A program made the position numbers and the translations under genes. Below, piece by piece: positions 9,578 to 18,638 of a stretch of 64,000 nt of DNA; the first letter of the stretch is position 1; every line of letters starts with the position of its first letter. The notes beneath the pieces were generated by a model. The model made no database searches. It was given only the letters and a program-made list of their open reading frames with translations, and was not told the origin of the DNA. The DNA lies in NCBI GenBank assembly GCA_004144345.1, contig SEEL01000007.1, positions 1 to 64,000 on the forward strand. Direction: 5' to 3'. This stretch comes from Hyphomicrobiales bacterium. GTDB lineage: Bacteria > Pseudomonadota > Alphaproteobacteria > Rhizobiales > Devosiaceae.

Positions 9578-10753
9578 ATGGAATCTGGTTACGGGGGCGG
9601 CGTGATCAGGCCGAAGGACGAGGACGGCGATACGCTGTCGGCACTGATCGGCACGATCTATGACGCGGCACTCGACCCCGCCCAGTGGCGCGTGGCGCTC
9701 GGGGGCGCGCGCGACTATGTCGGCGGCCATTCTGCCGCGATCTACGAAAAGACACTGACCGGCATTTCGGGCGGCGTGTTCTTCGACGATGGCATGGTCA
9801 GCGACGAGGCCAAGCTCAGCTATTTCACCCATTATGCGCCGCTCGACCCGGCGACGGCCGGGCATCTGTTCGCCGAACTCGAACAGCCCATCTCGACCGC
9901 CGACATCCTCGATTTCGACGAGTTCCGGCAGAGCCGGTTCTATCGCGAATGGGCGATGCCGCAGGGCATCGTTGATCTCCTGTCGGCGCCGATCGACCGG
10001 CGCGGCGGCGCGTCGGCCGTGCTGTTCGGCGTGTTCCGGCATGAGCGTCACGGCGTGGTGGATGGGCGGATGCGCGAGCGCATGCGCCAGATCGTGCCGC
10101 ATATCCGGCGGGCGGTGCTGATCGGCGCGGTGATCGAGGCCGGGCAGGCGAAGGCCACGAGCCTCGGCGACGCCCTGGACGGGCTGAGCGCCGGGCTGTT
10201 CCTCGTCGATGCGACGGGCCGCGTGCTGCACGCCAACCAGGCCGGCTTGCAGATGATCGAGTCGGGCGATGCCGTGGTGGCGCGGCATGGGCGGCTCGCG
10301 ACGCCGGATTCGGCGGCGGCCGAGACGCTGAAGGATGCGGTGGCGCTGAGTGGCGCTGGCGACAGCGCCGTGGGCGGCAAAGGGGTCTCGATCGGCATCG
10401 AAAGCCGCGAGGGCGAGCGTTTTGCCGCGCATGTGCTGCCGCTGGCCGGGGCGCGGCGCGATGGCGTGACCCGCTATGCCGCGGCGGCGGCGGTGTTCGT
10501 CCACCGGGCGCAATTGCATGCGCCGGCGGCGCCCGAACTGGTGGCCCGCACCTTCGGGCTGACGCTCAGTGAGTTGCGGGTGTTCATGACCATCGTCCAG
10601 GCGGACGGCGTGGCCGAAACCGCCGAAGCGCTGGGCATCGCCGAGGCGACGGTGAAATCGCATCTGCAGCGCGTCTTCAGCAAGACCGGCACCTCCCGGC
10701 AGGCCGACCTCGTGAAACTGCTCGCCGGCTTCGCCGGACCGCTCGCCCGCTGA
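9578..10753 (+). CDS. LuxR-type HTH transcriptional regulator with PAS-like sensor region
   Basis: 391 aa. The C-terminal ~325-385 is a LuxR/GerE helix-turn-helix (LTLSELRVFM, then GIAEATVKSHLQRVFSKTG). The first ~310 residues look like a sensory region of PAS-like type (DALDGLSAGLFLVDATGRVLHAN around 196-218), without an acyl-homoserine-lactone domain. GGAGGG precedes the ATG. A tiny gene follows 72 nt later. The signal and targets are unknown. Confidence 0.85.
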   Translation: MESGYGGGVIRPKDEDGDTLSALIGTIYDAALDPAQWRVALGGARDYVGGHSAAIYEKTLTGISGGVFFDDGMVSDEAKLSYFTHYAPLDPATAGHLFAELEQPISTADILDFDEFRQSRFYREWAMPQGIVDLLSAPIDRRGGASAVLFGVFRHERHGVVDGRMRERMRQIVPHIRRAVLIGAVIEAGQAKATSLGDALDGLSAGLFLVDATGRVLHANQAGLQMIESGDAVVARHGRLATPDSAAAETLKDAVALSGAGDSAVGGKGVSIGIESREGERFAAHVLPLAGARRDGVTRYAAAAAVFVHRAQLHAPAAPELVARTFGLTLSELRVFMTIVQADGVAETAEALGIAEATVKSHLQRVFSKTGTSRQADLVKLLAGFAGPLAR

Positions 10754-10825
10754 TTTGCACCGAACGGATGATGCGACGCGCTGGCGGGACCGCCAGATTG
10801 CCCGCCGCACCCAAGGAGCATTGAG

Positions 10826-11038
10826 ATGAGCGCAAAACTGCTTGCCGGCCTGTTCGGCGGCCCGGCCCGGACGCGGCGCCCGATTGAGCCCGACCACCGC
10901 ACCGGCCATGAACTGCCGGGCGCGGTCGGCGCGCTCGAACGCCACCTGCTGCGCGGCGGCCTCGCCGTGGGTGGGGCCGGCACCAGCGAGACGCGGCTGG
11001 GGGAAGCGCTGCTGTTCGGCCTGCCGGTGCGGCGCTGA
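10826..11038 (+). CDS. Small hypothetical protein
   Basis: 70 aa, not recognised. AAGGAG stands 8 nt before the ATG, which makes translation plausible. The product is rich in Gly, Arg and Leu with no membrane segment. It lies between the LuxR-type regulator and ccdA on the same strand, and could be the regulator's neighbour or target. Base composition matches the surroundings, so it could also be a chance frame. Confidence 0.45.
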   Translation: MSAKLLAGLFGGPARTRRPIEPDHRTGHELPGAVGALERHLLRGGLAVGGAGTSETRLGEALLFGLPVRR

Positions 11039-11110
11039 GCCGCGCCCGATCACAAGGAGTTGGCGCCGGGCGGCTTGCTTGAGCGGGCTTTCGCTGTATC
11101 AAGAGGCCCC

Positions 11111-11848
11111 ATGAACGGGTTGTCGTTTCCGCTGATCTTTGGCGCCGGCGTGCTGAGCTTTCTGAGCCCGTGCGTGCTGCCGCTGGTGCCGCCGTACCTC
11201 ACCTACATGTCGGGTTCGAGTTTCGACCAGCTGCGCGCCGACGGGGCGACGGCCGGGGTGATCTGGCGGAAGAGCGTCTTTACCTCGCTGTTCTTCATCC
11301 TCGGCTTTTCGATCGTCTTCATCACCTTCGGCGCCACGGCGACGGCCTTCGGCCAGGCGTTCCGGCAGGCGCTGCCGATCATCACGCCGATCGCCGGGCT
11401 GTTCATCATCGCGATGGGCCTCCATTTCCTCGGCGTGATGCGCATCGGCCTGCTCGACCGGCAATTGCGCCATCAGGGACCGGGCGTTGCCTCGGGGCCG
11501 CTGGGCGGCTTCCTGCTGGGACTGGCCTTCGCGGTTGGCTGGACGCCCTGCATCGGGCCGGTGCTGGCGGCGATCCTGTCGGTGGCGGCGGTGCAGGATA
11601 CGGCCTGGGCCGGCGCGGGCCTGCTCGGCGTCTATTCGCTCGGCCTCGGCGTGCCATTCCTCTTGGCCGGCATCGCCATCGGCCCGTTCCTGACGTTCTT
11701 CTCAAGCTTCCGCAAGCACCTCGGCACGGTCGAAAAGGTGATGGGCGGGCTGCTGGTGATCACCGGCCTGCTGTTCATCACCGGCCAGTTCACCCGCATC
11801 AGCTACTGGTTCCTCGAGACGTTCCCGATCCTCCAGAGTTTCGGCTGA
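11111..11848 (+). CDS. ccdA: CcdA/DsbD-family thiol:disulfide transmembrane protein
   Basis: 245 aa, six predicted membrane helices. It would pass electrons from cytoplasmic thioredoxin across the inner membrane to periplasmic thioredoxin-like partners, as needed for cytochrome c maturation. The two conserved membrane cysteines are Cys21 in FLSPCVLPLVPPYLTY and Cys147 in GWTPCIGPVLAAIL. It lacks the periplasmic domains of DsbD. The ATG at 11111 begins the first helix. Its 3' end overlaps the convergent hydrolase gene by 50 nt. No cytochrome c biogenesis genes are adjacent. Confidence 0.9.
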   Translation: MNGLSFPLIFGAGVLSFLSPCVLPLVPPYLTYMSGSSFDQLRADGATAGVIWRKSVFTSLFFILGFSIVFITFGATATAFGQAFRQALPIITPIAGLFIIAMGLHFLGVMRIGLLDRQLRHQGPGVASGPLGGFLLGLAFAVGWTPCIGPVLAAILSVAAVQDTAWAGAGLLGVYSLGLGVPFLLAGIAIGPFLTFFSSFRKHLGTVEKVMGGLLVITGLLFITGQFTRISYWFLETFPILQSFG

Positions 11849-12767
11849 GGCCGTCGAGGAAGCCGAGGAAGGCTGCGCGGTAGCGGGCTGGGTCTTCGTT
11901 GAAGGAGTGCAGGTGCGTCGCGCCGGTCTGGATGAAGACCGTGGGCGCGGTGCGGCGCGCGACCAGTTCCTCCGATTGCGCGAGGGGGACGAGCAAATCG
12001 CCGGTACCGTGCGCGAGAAACAGCGGCCGCTCGAAGCGGGCGACGGCGTCCATGCAGTTGGCCGTCGCGAGATCGGTGCCGGTGAACAGTTTTAGCGCGC
12101 CGATGCCGAGGGCGGCCGTGGCCGTAGCGAAGGGCGCGTGGTAGCGGCCGAGGATGCCGGCGGGGATGGACGGGAAGTCGAGAGCGGGCGCGTCGAGGGC
12201 GAGGGCGGCGATGGCCGAAATGTCGGCCGCATGCGTCAGATATTGGCCGGCGATGGCGGCGCCCATCGATTCCGCGACTAGGACGATCCGCTGCGCGCCG
12301 CGCGACTGCATCCAGCCGATCGCCGCGTCGAGGTCGCGCCATTCGGTAAGGCCGAAGCTGTAGAGCCGGTTGGGCGAGGCGGGGGCGCCGCGATCGTTGC
12401 GATAGGTGATGAGCAGGGTCGGGATGCCGGCTTCGTGCAGCACCGAGAGCTGCTTGTAGCCATTCTCGCGCAGGCCACCAATGCCATGCACATAGATCGC
12501 CCAGAGCGGCGACGGCTCGCGCGCCGGCACCAGCCACGCCTCGGCAGGGCCATGCTCGGTCATGTACTGGATGGTGGTGAAGTCGAACCCGAACGCCGTT
12601 CTGGGATCGCCGCGGTAGTTGAGGACCAGCGGGTCCTTGGGCGGGTTCGGATTGTTCGCGCCGCTCCAGTCGACGCCGCCCGGCGTCAGCAGCCGCTGCA
12701 ACAAGACGACGCCACCGATGAGATAGGCGAGCAGCAGGCCCGCCGGCACAAGCACGACCCAGACCAT
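11799..12767 (-). CDS. Membrane-anchored alpha/beta hydrolase
   Basis: 322 aa. Residues ~3-25 form an N-terminal membrane anchor; the rest is an alpha/beta hydrolase fold facing the periplasm by inference. The visible triad is Ser167 in AESMGA, Asp257 in GTGDLLVP and His285 or His287 in THLHSF; HGIGG (94-98) is the oxyanion region. Substrate unknown. Its start codon shares one base with the radC stop (TGATG), making it the third gene of the map-radC operon. The C-terminal 16 codons overlap the ccdA 3' end on the other strand. Confidence 0.85.
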   Translation of the reverse strand: MVWVVLVPAGLLLAYLIGGVVLLQRLLTPGGVDWSGANNPNPPKDPLVLNYRGDPRTAFGFDFTTIQYMTEHGPAEAWLVPAREPSPLWAIYVHGIGGLRENGYKQLSVLHEAGIPTLLITYRNDRGAPASPNRLYSFGLTEWRDLDAAIGWMQSRGAQRIVLVAESMGAAIAGQYLTHAADISAIAALALDAPALDFPSIPAGILGRYHAPFATATAALGIGALKLFTGTDLATANCMDAVARFERPLFLAHGTGDLLVPLAQSEELVARRTAPTVFIQTGATHLHSFNEDPARYRAAFLGFLDGLSRNSGGSGTSRGTSS

Positions 12768-13492
12768 CAGATGAGCCTGAGCCCCTTCATCGAGGCGTGC
12801 CCCGATTTGCCGATGATGATGTGGTCGTGGACGGTGATGCCGAGGGGCTTGGCGACGTCGATGATCTGGCGGGTCATCTGCACGTCGGCGGTCGAGGGGG
12901 CAGGGTCGCCCGAGGGGTGGTTGTGGACGAGGATGAGCGCGGTGGCGCTGAGTTCGAGGCTGCGCTTGATGACTTCGCGCGGATAGACGGGCGTGTGATC
13001 GACCGTGCCGCGCTGCTGCACTTCATCGGCGATGAGCCGGTTCTTCTTGTCGAGAAAAAGGATGCGGAACTGCTCGATGTTTTCGAAGGCCATGGCGGCG
13101 CGGCAATAGTCGATCAACTCGCTCCAGGAGCTGAGGATGGGCTGCGTGCGGTCCACCTGATCATGGGCGAAACGCTGGCCAGCGGCGAGGATGATCTTGA
13201 GGCTGGTGACGGTCGTGGCGCCGAGGCCTTCGAACTCTTCGAGCTGGGCAGGGGGGGCCGCGAGCACCCCGGAGAAGGTGCCGAAGCGGCGGAGCAGGAG
13301 TTTTGCCATGTCCTTGGTATCGCGGCGCGGGATGACGAGGTGCAGCACCGCCTCCAGCAGTTCGGCGTCGGAGAAGGCGTCGCCGCCCACCTTGTTGAAG
13401 CGCTGGCGGACGCGGTCGCGATGGCCGGCCTTGAGGTCGATGGCGCTGGCCTCGGCCAAGCCGTCTGCCGACGGTTTGGCCTTATCGCTCAC
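12767..13492 (-). CDS. radC: RadC-family JAB/MPN-domain protein
   Basis: 241 aa, full length. Helix-hairpin-helix-like N-terminal half, then the JAMM metal motif HNHPSGDP (residues 190-197: His190, His192, Asp196), with the catalytic Glu earlier. RadC proteins were named for DNA repair, but biochemical function is unsettled. The GTG start overlaps the map stop by 4 nt (GTGA), as is common for this map-radC pair in alphaproteobacteria. Confidence 0.93.
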   Translation of the reverse strand: MSDKAKPSADGLAEASAIDLKAGHRDRVRQRFNKVGGDAFSDAELLEAVLHLVIPRRDTKDMAKLLLRRFGTFSGVLAAPPAQLEEFEGLGATTVTSLKIILAAGQRFAHDQVDRTQPILSSWSELIDYCRAAMAFENIEQFRILFLDKKNRLIADEVQQRGTVDHTPVYPREVIKRSLELSATALILVHNHPSGDPAPSTADVQMTRQIIDVAKPLGITVHDHIIIGKSGHASMKGLRLI

Positions 13493-14328
13493 GCCGCCTG
13501 CTCGCCGGGATGGAGCGGGTTGAACAGCCCGCGCGGCGACAGGGTGAAGATCTCGTGGCCGGTCTCGGTGATGCCGATCGAGTGCTCGGCCTGCGCGCTG
13601 AGCGTGCGGTCGCGGGTTACGGCAGTCCAGCCATCGGACAGGATTTTGACATGCGGGCGGCCGAGATTGATCATCGGCTCGATGGTGAAGATCATGCCCG
13701 GCTTGAGCTCGACGCCGGTGCCCGGCACGCCGAAATGCATGATGTTGGGCTCGTCATGGAACAGCTGGCCGACGCCATGGCCGACGAAGTCGCGCACGAC
13801 CGAGGTACGCTCGGCCTCGGCATGCGCCTGGATGGCAGCGCCGATGTCGCCCGTGGTGTTGCCGGGCTTGGCCGCAGCGAGGCCGGCATAGAGCGATTCA
13901 TAGGTGACTTCGATCAGCCGCTCGGCCTTCCGCGAAATCTCGCCCACCGCATACATGCGCGAGCTGTCGCCGTACCAGCCGTCGACGATGAGGGTCAGGT
14001 CGACATTGACGATGTCGCCCTCGCGCAGCGGCCGGTCCTCGGGGATGCCGTGGCAGACCACATGGTTGATCGAGGTGCAGATCGAGTGGCGGTAGCCCTT
14101 GTAGAACAGCGTCGCCGGGATCGCCTTGTGGTCCATGGCGAAATCATAAGCGAGCTGGTCGAGGAACGCGGTAGTGACACCGGGCTTCACATGCTCGACG
14201 AGCAGATCGAGCGCCTGCGCCGTCAGGGCGCCGGCCTTCCGCATGCCGGCAAACCCGGCCTCGCCATGCAGCGGAATGACCCCCGCAGTGCGGCGGCCCT
14301 TGGTCTCGGCATCTACATAAGTGATCAT
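13489..14328 (-). CDS. map: Methionine aminopeptidase, type I
   Basis: 279 aa. It removes the initiator methionine from nascent proteins with a dimetal centre. Family segments are clear: [18 protein letters not shown] (ligand Asp), [11 protein letters not shown] (second Asp), [13 protein letters not shown] (His) and the closing MIFTIEPMI (Glu). The N-terminal extension of about 20 residues before [11 protein letters not shown] is modest. It is the first gene of a three-gene operon with radC and a hydrolase. Confidence 0.95.
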   Translation of the reverse strand: MITYVDAETKGRRTAGVIPLHGEAGFAGMRKAGALTAQALDLLVEHVKPGVTTAFLDQLAYDFAMDHKAIPATLFYKGYRHSICTSINHVVCHGIPEDRPLREGDIVNVDLTLIVDGWYGDSSRMYAVGEISRKAERLIEVTYESLYAGLAAAKPGNTTGDIGAAIQAHAEAERTSVVRDFVGHGVGQLFHDEPNIMHFGVPGTGVELKPGMIFTIEPMINLGRPHVKILSDGWTAVTRDRTLSAQAEHSIGITETGHEIFTLSPRGLFNPLHPGEQAA

Positions 14329-14393
14329 TTTGTCAGGCTTTCCGGCGTTACCGTCAGAAATAGTCGCTCAATGACGCTTTTGGAAGGCCGCGC

Positions 14394-14981
14394 TCAGAGT
14401 GGCCGGATCACCTTGCAGGGATTGCCCGCGGCAAAAACGTCGGACGGGATGGATTTGGTGACCACCGAGCCCGCCCCGATGGTGGTCCGTGCGCCGATGG
14501 TGACGCCCGGCAGGACGATGGTGCTGCCGCCGATGAAGACCTCGTCCTCAATGGTGATCGGCGCCCCGGAGGTGATTTGGGCCGTTGCCGAACCGTCGGG
14601 TGCCCGGATGAAGCGGTCGGCCGCCCGTACCGGATGGCCGACGGGGTAGAACGCGCAATTGGGGCCGATCAGCACCCGGCACCCGATGCGGATGGGATAG
14701 GTGTCGAGCAGCGTCACATTGGTGTTGATGAAGGTGCCATCGCCGATCTCGATGTTGAAGCCGACATCGACGAACAGGGGCGGGGCGACGACCACCCCTT
14801 CGCCGACGCGCCCGAACAGCTCACGCAGGGCTGCCTGCATTGCCTCAAGGCTGGTGATCCGGTCGCTCGTATAGGTGGCGATCTTGGGGTGGGCGGCAAA
14901 AACGGCCTGCAGGAATTCGGCATCCGGCACAGTAAAAGGCTCGCCGTTCCGTACGCGTTGCAGCCAGTCTGGAGTGCTCAT
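14394..14981 (-). CDS. Maltose/galactoside-type sugar O-acetyltransferase
   Basis: 195 aa, full length for the LacA/Maa group. It would transfer acetyl from acetyl-CoA to sugars. The left-handed parallel beta-helix hexapeptide repeats run from ~75 to the end (IEIGDGTFINTNVTLLD, IGARTTIGAGSVVTKSIP), and the His of FYPVGHPV is the catalytic position. The ATG at 14981 is the first start giving the N-terminal helical domain. Divergent from the CinA-like gene. Confidence 0.88.
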   Translation of the reverse strand: MSTPDWLQRVRNGEPFTVPDAEFLQAVFAAHPKIATYTSDRITSLEAMQAALRELFGRVGEGVVVAPPLFVDVGFNIEIGDGTFINTNVTLLDTYPIRIGCRVLIGPNCAFYPVGHPVRAADRFIRAPDGSATAQITSGAPITIEDEVFIGGSTIVLPGVTIGARTTIGAGSVVTKSIPSDVFAAGNPCKVIRPL

Positions 14982-15135
14982 CTTCTGCGCCCAAGTCGCC
15001 CGAAGTATTGATGAGGAGAGCGCCGTGCCGCCGGGTAAGTCAACCGGCGGCCTCGCGCCTGTTGCAAACCCGCTGCTAACCGTTGATTTTTGGCCCTGTG
15101 CCGGGCAATTGAAGCCTTTGCACCCGCCGGTCGCC

Positions 15136-15906
15136 ATGTCCGAAGCCCGAAACCCTACCGCCGCACTTGTCGTCATCGGCGACGAAATCCTGTCCGGCCG
15201 GACCAAGGACGTGAATATCGGCGCGACCGCCGACTTCTGCACCGACCTCGCGATCGACCTGATGGAAGTGCGGGTGGTGTCCGATATCGAGGACGATATC
15301 GTCGCCGCCGTGAACGCGCTGCGCGCCCGCTACACCTATGTGTTCACCACCGGCGGCATCGGCCCGACCCATGACGACATCACCGCCGATGCCATCGCCA
15401 AGGCGTTCGGCGTGGCGCTGCCGATCAATCCGGAGGCGCGGGCCATGCTCGAGGCGCGCTGGAAGGATCGCGGCATCGAGCCAAACGAAGCGCGGCTGCG
15501 CATGGCGCGCATTCCCGAGGGGGCGAGCCTGATCGTCAATTCGGTGAGCGCCGCGCCGGGCTTTCGCATCGGCAATGTGCATGTGATGGCGGGCGTGCCC
15601 GTGATCATGCGCGCCATGCTCGAATCCATCGCGCCAACGCTCAAAGGCGGCCGCAAGGTGCACTCGATCACCGTCAAGTCGCGGGTGGGCGAGGGCAATA
15701 TCGGCGGCCCGCTGGCGGCGCTGCAGGAGCGCTTTCCCGACGTGAAGATGGGCTCCTATCCCCGCATGGGCGACGGCACGGTGCTGACCGAACTGGTGCT
15801 GCGTTCGCCCGATCAATTGCGGCTCGCCATGGCGGCGACCGCCGTCCACGAAATGGTGGCCGCCGAGCACCGGCGCGCCGGCCTTCCCGACCCCGATCCC
15901 TATTGA
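15136..15906 (+). CDS. CinA N-terminal/MoaB-like molybdopterin-binding domain protein
   Basis: 256 aa. [16 protein letters not shown] (12-27) and [17 protein letters not shown] (70-86) are the hallmark loops of the MoCF_biosynth fold as found at the N-terminus of CinA. The C-terminal nicotinamide-nucleotide amidohydrolase domain of full CinA is absent, so a short CinA-like protein is the safe call. Competence is not implied. It is followed 16 nt later by gpt. Confidence 0.88.
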   Translation: MSEARNPTAALVVIGDEILSGRTKDVNIGATADFCTDLAIDLMEVRVVSDIEDDIVAAVNALRARYTYVFTTGGIGPTHDDITADAIAKAFGVALPINPEARAMLEARWKDRGIEPNEARLRMARIPEGASLIVNSVSAAPGFRIGNVHVMAGVPVIMRAMLESIAPTLKGGRKVHSITVKSRVGEGNIGGPLAALQERFPDVKMGSYPRMGDGTVLTELVLRSPDQLRLAMAATAVHEMVAAEHRRAGLPDPDPY

Positions 15907-15922
15907 GCCAAGAGACAGACCC

Positions 15923-16420
15923 ATGAGCCAGTCGAGCCAGAAATCCTTCCCCGTCAGCTGGGACCAGTTCCATCGCGACAGCCGCGCGCTGGCCTGGCGG
16001 CTCAGCGCCGAGGGCCCGTTCGAGGCCTGCGTCGCCATCACCCGCGGCGGCCTCGTGCCGGCGGCGATCGTGGCGCGCGAACTCAACATCCGCACCATCG
16101 AATGCGTGTCGGTGAAGAGCTACGACCACCAGAACCAGAGCGGCATCAAGGTGCTGAAGGGCATTGCGACCGAGATCATCGACGCGGCCAAGGCCGGCAA
16201 GAAGGTGCTGATCGTCGACGATCTGGTCGATACCGGCGCCACCGCCCGCGTGGTCCGCGAAATGCTGCCCGGCGCGCATTTTGCGACGGTCTACGCCAAG
16301 CCCAAGGGCCGCGAGATGGTCGACACGTTCATCACCGAAGTCAGCCAGGACACCTGGATCTTCTTCCCGTGGGACCTCGATTTTACCTATGTGGCGCCGA
16401 TCTCGGGCGGCACGGACTGA
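15923..16420 (+). CDS. gpt: Xanthine-guanine phosphoribosyltransferase
   Basis: 165 aa. Salvages xanthine and guanine (and hypoxanthine less well) to nucleotides with PRPP. The PRPP-binding loop [14 protein letters not shown] is at residues 95-108, and [18 protein letters not shown] at 39-56 fits the XGPRT subgroup. The gene follows a CinA-like gene by 16 nt and its stop codon overlaps the CTG start of the next gene (CTGA). Confidence 0.93.
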   Translation: MSQSSQKSFPVSWDQFHRDSRALAWRLSAEGPFEACVAITRGGLVPAAIVARELNIRTIECVSVKSYDHQNQSGIKVLKGIATEIIDAAKAGKKVLIVDDLVDTGATARVVREMLPGAHFATVYAKPKGREMVDTFITEVSQDTWIFFPWDLDFTYVAPISGGTD

Positions 16421-16854
16421 GCGGCGACGCCTCCTTCGAGATCCTTGCGCGCCATGTCAGCCCGGATGGCAGGCTGACATGGCGCGTCGAGCGCTATCGC
16501 GAGGCCGATGGCGTGAATGGCTACGCCGCCGGCTTCGAAGACTCGTTCTGGCACATCCACCCTGACCAGTTGCAGCGCGCGGGCGAGGACGAGGAGAAAT
16601 TGCGCGGCCTTACCGCCGATCTGTTGGCTGATCGTCTCGTCGTGGTCGTGGAGGTCTGGACGCCCCCCGGAACGGAGGCCGAAGACCAGAACATCCGGAT
16701 TCTTGGCGATCTCGAGACGGAAATCGACTTCAAATCCAACGACGAAAAGTGGCAGCTGCGCTTCTGGAGTGGCGCGGCCGTGGAGATCGACGATCTGATC
16801 GACGGCAAAGTAGCCTTCTTGCCACTGGATCAGAAGCTGCTGGTGGACGACTAG
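16417..16854 (+). CDS. Unrecognised HVSPDG-motif protein, copy 1
   Basis: Predicted 145 aa; I do not recognise the family. It is clearly paralogous to the gene at 22317-22715: both share ARHVSPDG near the N-terminus, a GFE-S-WH(I/V)H segment, a central VVxV strand, and LRFWSG with DELIDG/DDLIDG near the C-terminus. The two N-termini align if translation starts at the CTG at 16417, which overlaps the gpt stop; the paralogue's ATG overlaps its upstream stop the same way. An in-frame GTG at 16369 inside gpt is the alternative. Acidic, no signal peptide, probably cytoplasmic. Possibly an immunity- or accessory-like small protein, but nothing proves this. Confidence 0.75.
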   Translation: MSGDASFEILARHVSPDGRLTWRVERYREADGVNGYAAGFEDSFWHIHPDQLQRAGEDEEKLRGLTADLLADRLVVVVEVWTPPGTEAEDQNIRILGDLETEIDFKSNDEKWQLRFWSGAAVEIDDLIDGKVAFLPLDQKLLVDD

Positions 16855-16855
16855 C

Positions 16856-17233
16856 TCAGGCCGGCATCGCCAACTGCTGGACGATGTTCACCCACAGGCC
16901 CGACGGGTCCTTCACGCTGAAGCGGCGCTGGCCGAAGGCTTCGTCGGTCAGCGGATAGTCGGGCTCGCGGCCGGTGGCGCGCAGTTCGGCGAGGGCGGCT
17001 GTGGCGTCGGCGACTTCGAGTTCCATGCTGATGCCGGCACCGTAGGGCTCTGGGCCGGGCGGCGAGGAGGGGTGGGCCGGCGACATGAAGGCGATGCTGG
17101 CGCCGTCGGCCTGCAGGTAGACGAACCAGTCGTTCTCGAAGACCAGATTGAAGCCGAAATGCCGGACCCAGAAATCGCGGCAGGCGGGGAAGGCGTCGGT
17201 GACGATGATCGGGTAGCGGTCGACGAACTGCAT
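16856..17233 (-). CDS. VOC/glyoxalase-family protein
   Basis: 125 aa, one vicinal-oxygen-chelate unit. YPIIVTDAFPACRDFWVRHF at the N-terminus and a terminal FSVKDPSGLWVNIVQ strand are typical. The ligand is unknown; bleomycin-resistance-like and glyoxalase-like members look the same at this level. AAGGAG 6 nt before the ATG at 17233 fixes the start. It is convergent with the HVSPDG-motif gene, one base apart. Confidence 0.85.
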   Translation of the reverse strand: MQFVDRYPIIVTDAFPACRDFWVRHFGFNLVFENDWFVYLQADGASIAFMSPAHPSSPPGPEPYGAGISMELEVADATAALAELRATGREPDYPLTDEAFGQRRFSVKDPSGLWVNIVQQLAMPA

Positions 17234-17341
17234 GGCATTCTCCTTTGCGTAGCGGGAGAATGGCAGACTTAGCCTGTCACCTGGCGTCAGGCTTTTCGTC
17301 AGCGTTTGAGTTTTGCGCCCCAGCATGGGAAAGGCAGACGC

Positions 17342-17429
17342 GCGCGGGCGTGATGGAATGGTAGACATACGGGACTTAAAATCCCGAGGGGGTATCCCCG
17401 TGTGGGTTCGAGTCCCACCGCCCGCACCA
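17342..17429 (+). tRNA. tRNA-Leu (anticodon UAA), CCA encoded
   Basis: Acceptor GCGGGCG (17342-17348) pairs with CGCCCGC (17419-17425), then A and encoded CCA. The anticodon stem CGGGA/TCCCG encloses loop CTTAAAA, giving anticodon TAA. A long variable arm (GGGGGTATCCCC) and the T-arm GTGGG-TTCGAGT-CCCAC confirm a type II leucine tRNA, 88 nt with CCA. Confidence 0.96.
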
Positions 17430-17430
17430 G

Positions 17431-17760
17431 CTACAGGAAATCGTCGCGTCTTGGGGTGAAGCTGTCGATGAGGCGGCCGGGTTCGAGGGCGACGACGCCA
17501 TGCACCAGCCCGCTCGGCACGATGTAGGCGCCGCCGGCGGCGAGGCGCTGGGTGACGCCGTCGATGGTGACGTCGAAGACGCCCTCGGCGACGTAGCTTG
17601 ACTGGACGTGCGGGTGGCTGTGGAGGGCACCGACGCCGCCTTTTTCGAACACGAATTCGACCAGCATCAATTCGGGCAGTTCGAGGATGACGCGGCGGGT
17701 GGAGCCGGCAAGCTGGACGATGGTGCCGTCACTGGGCTGGGCGAAAATGGGGGCGGGCAT
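17431..17760 (-). CDS. Cupin-domain protein
   Basis: 109 aa single-domain cupin. Motif 1 appears as GGVGALHSHPHVQSSYVAEG (residues ~41-60) and motif 2 as GAYIVPSGLVHGV, providing two to three His for a metal site. Small cupins of this kind range from sugar-binding to regulatory; the function cannot be assigned. GAGGAG precedes the ATG at 17760. The stop codon lies one base from the 3' end of the tRNA gene on the other strand. Confidence 0.8.
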   Translation of the reverse strand: MPAPIFAQPSDGTIVQLAGSTRRVILELPELMLVEFVFEKGGVGALHSHPHVQSSYVAEGVFDVTIDGVTQRLAAGGAYIVPSGLVHGVVALEPGRLIDSFTPRRDDFL

Positions 17761-17810
17761 CGGTGTCTCCTCGGGTTGCCGGGCGGGCGGATCGGCCCTA
17801 AGCATTCGGC

Positions 17811-18104
17811 ATGATGATCAAACGCGAAGTGCTCGACGCCATCAAGGCCGGCGAGATCAGTCTGCAGTTCCGGCGCTGGACGCGGCCATCGGTGAAGGCC
17901 GGCGGGACGCTGAAGACGAAGGTCGGGTTGCTCAGGATCGGGCGGATCGACGATCTGTCGCCGGACGATGTCACGGCGGCCGAGGCGAAGAAGGCCGGCT
18001 TCAGGGATGTTGCAGAGTTCCGCCAATGGCTCGGCACGATGAAAGAGGGTCCGCTCTTTCAGCGTATCGAGGTGAGCTATCTGGGCGACGCACCAACCGA
18101 GTGA
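17811..18104 (+). CDS. ASCH-like domain protein, short form
   Basis: 97 aa. REVLDAIKAGEISLQFRRWTRP with GGTL-K-GLLRIGRID matches the basic, nucleic-acid-binding look of ASCH/PUA-like domains. It is paralogous to the N-terminal half of the 188-aa protein at 21754-22320: both share the FRRWTRP-VKAGGTL core and a strand-loop after it. M1 aligns with M1 of the paralogue, supporting 17811 over the ATG at 17814. ASCH proteins are thought to bind RNA or modified nucleosides; the role here is unknown. Confidence 0.75.
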   Translation: MMIKREVLDAIKAGEISLQFRRWTRPSVKAGGTLKTKVGLLRIGRIDDLSPDDVTAAEAKKAGFRDVAEFRQWLGTMKEGPLFQRIEVSYLGDAPTE

Positions 18105-18111
18105 GATTTCC

Positions 18112-18567
18112 ATGCATCGACTGCTGCTTGCCGTCCTGTTCATGACCCTCGCATCGGCGGCGAATGCTGCCGGCTGGGTGGCCGAGATGGTCGAGGATGA
18201 AGGCGGGCCGCTGCTGACGGCCTATGTCGAGTCCGAGGCGCCCAATGTGTGGGTGCCGCGGCTGAGCTTCATCTGCGGCACGGAGGCGGGGCTGCGCTAT
18301 CTGCCCACCGTCGATATCGGCGCGCCGGACCTCAGCGTCGATTTCACCTTCTCGACCGAGCAGGAAGAGATCACGCTCGCCATGCAATATGAGGCAATGG
18401 ATGGCGCGTTCGGCGCCTATTTCGGCAAGAACGACAAGATCATCGGCCTGCTCGAGGGCGGCAACGATTTGCTGATCCGCAGCAGCGATCCGGGTGTGCC
18501 GCCGCAGACTTTTACGCTGGCCGGGTCGCGCGCCGCGATCGAGACAGTGCTGGCCGGCTGCCAATAA
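18112..18567 (+). CDS. Secreted hypothetical protein
   Basis: 151 aa, not recognised. Residues 1-19 are a signal peptide (cleavage after ANA). The mature protein is acidic with a beta-rich pattern, one internal Cys (FICGTE) and a C-terminal Cys (LAGCQ) that may pair. It begins 7 nt after the ASCH-like gene on the same strand, so they may be co-transcribed, though one is exported and the other looks cytoplasmic. Confidence 0.65.
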   Translation: MHRLLLAVLFMTLASAANAAGWVAEMVEDEGGPLLTAYVESEAPNVWVPRLSFICGTEAGLRYLPTVDIGAPDLSVDFTFSTEQEEITLAMQYEAMDGAFGAYFGKNDKIIGLLEGGNDLLIRSSDPGVPPQTFTLAGSRAAIETVLAGCQ

Positions 18568-18582
18568 TCTTTGCGGCCGCGC

Positions 18583-18613
18583 TTGACCCTCACGCAGCGT
18601 GAGGGACTATCTG
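18583..18613 (+). promoter_or_regulatory. MerR-type promoter with operator dyad in an over-long spacer
   Basis: A -35 TTGACC (18583-18588) and a -10-like TATCTG (18608-18613) are 19 bases apart. The spacer region holds the perfect inverted repeat CCCTCACG-CAG-CGTGAGGG (18587-18605). A long spacer centred on a dyad is the hallmark of MerR-activated promoters. It lies 26 bases upstream of the MerR gene, so autoregulation is likely. Confidence 0.85.
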
Positions 18614-18638
18614 CTTGTCCGGCGGAGGCGCAGGACGA

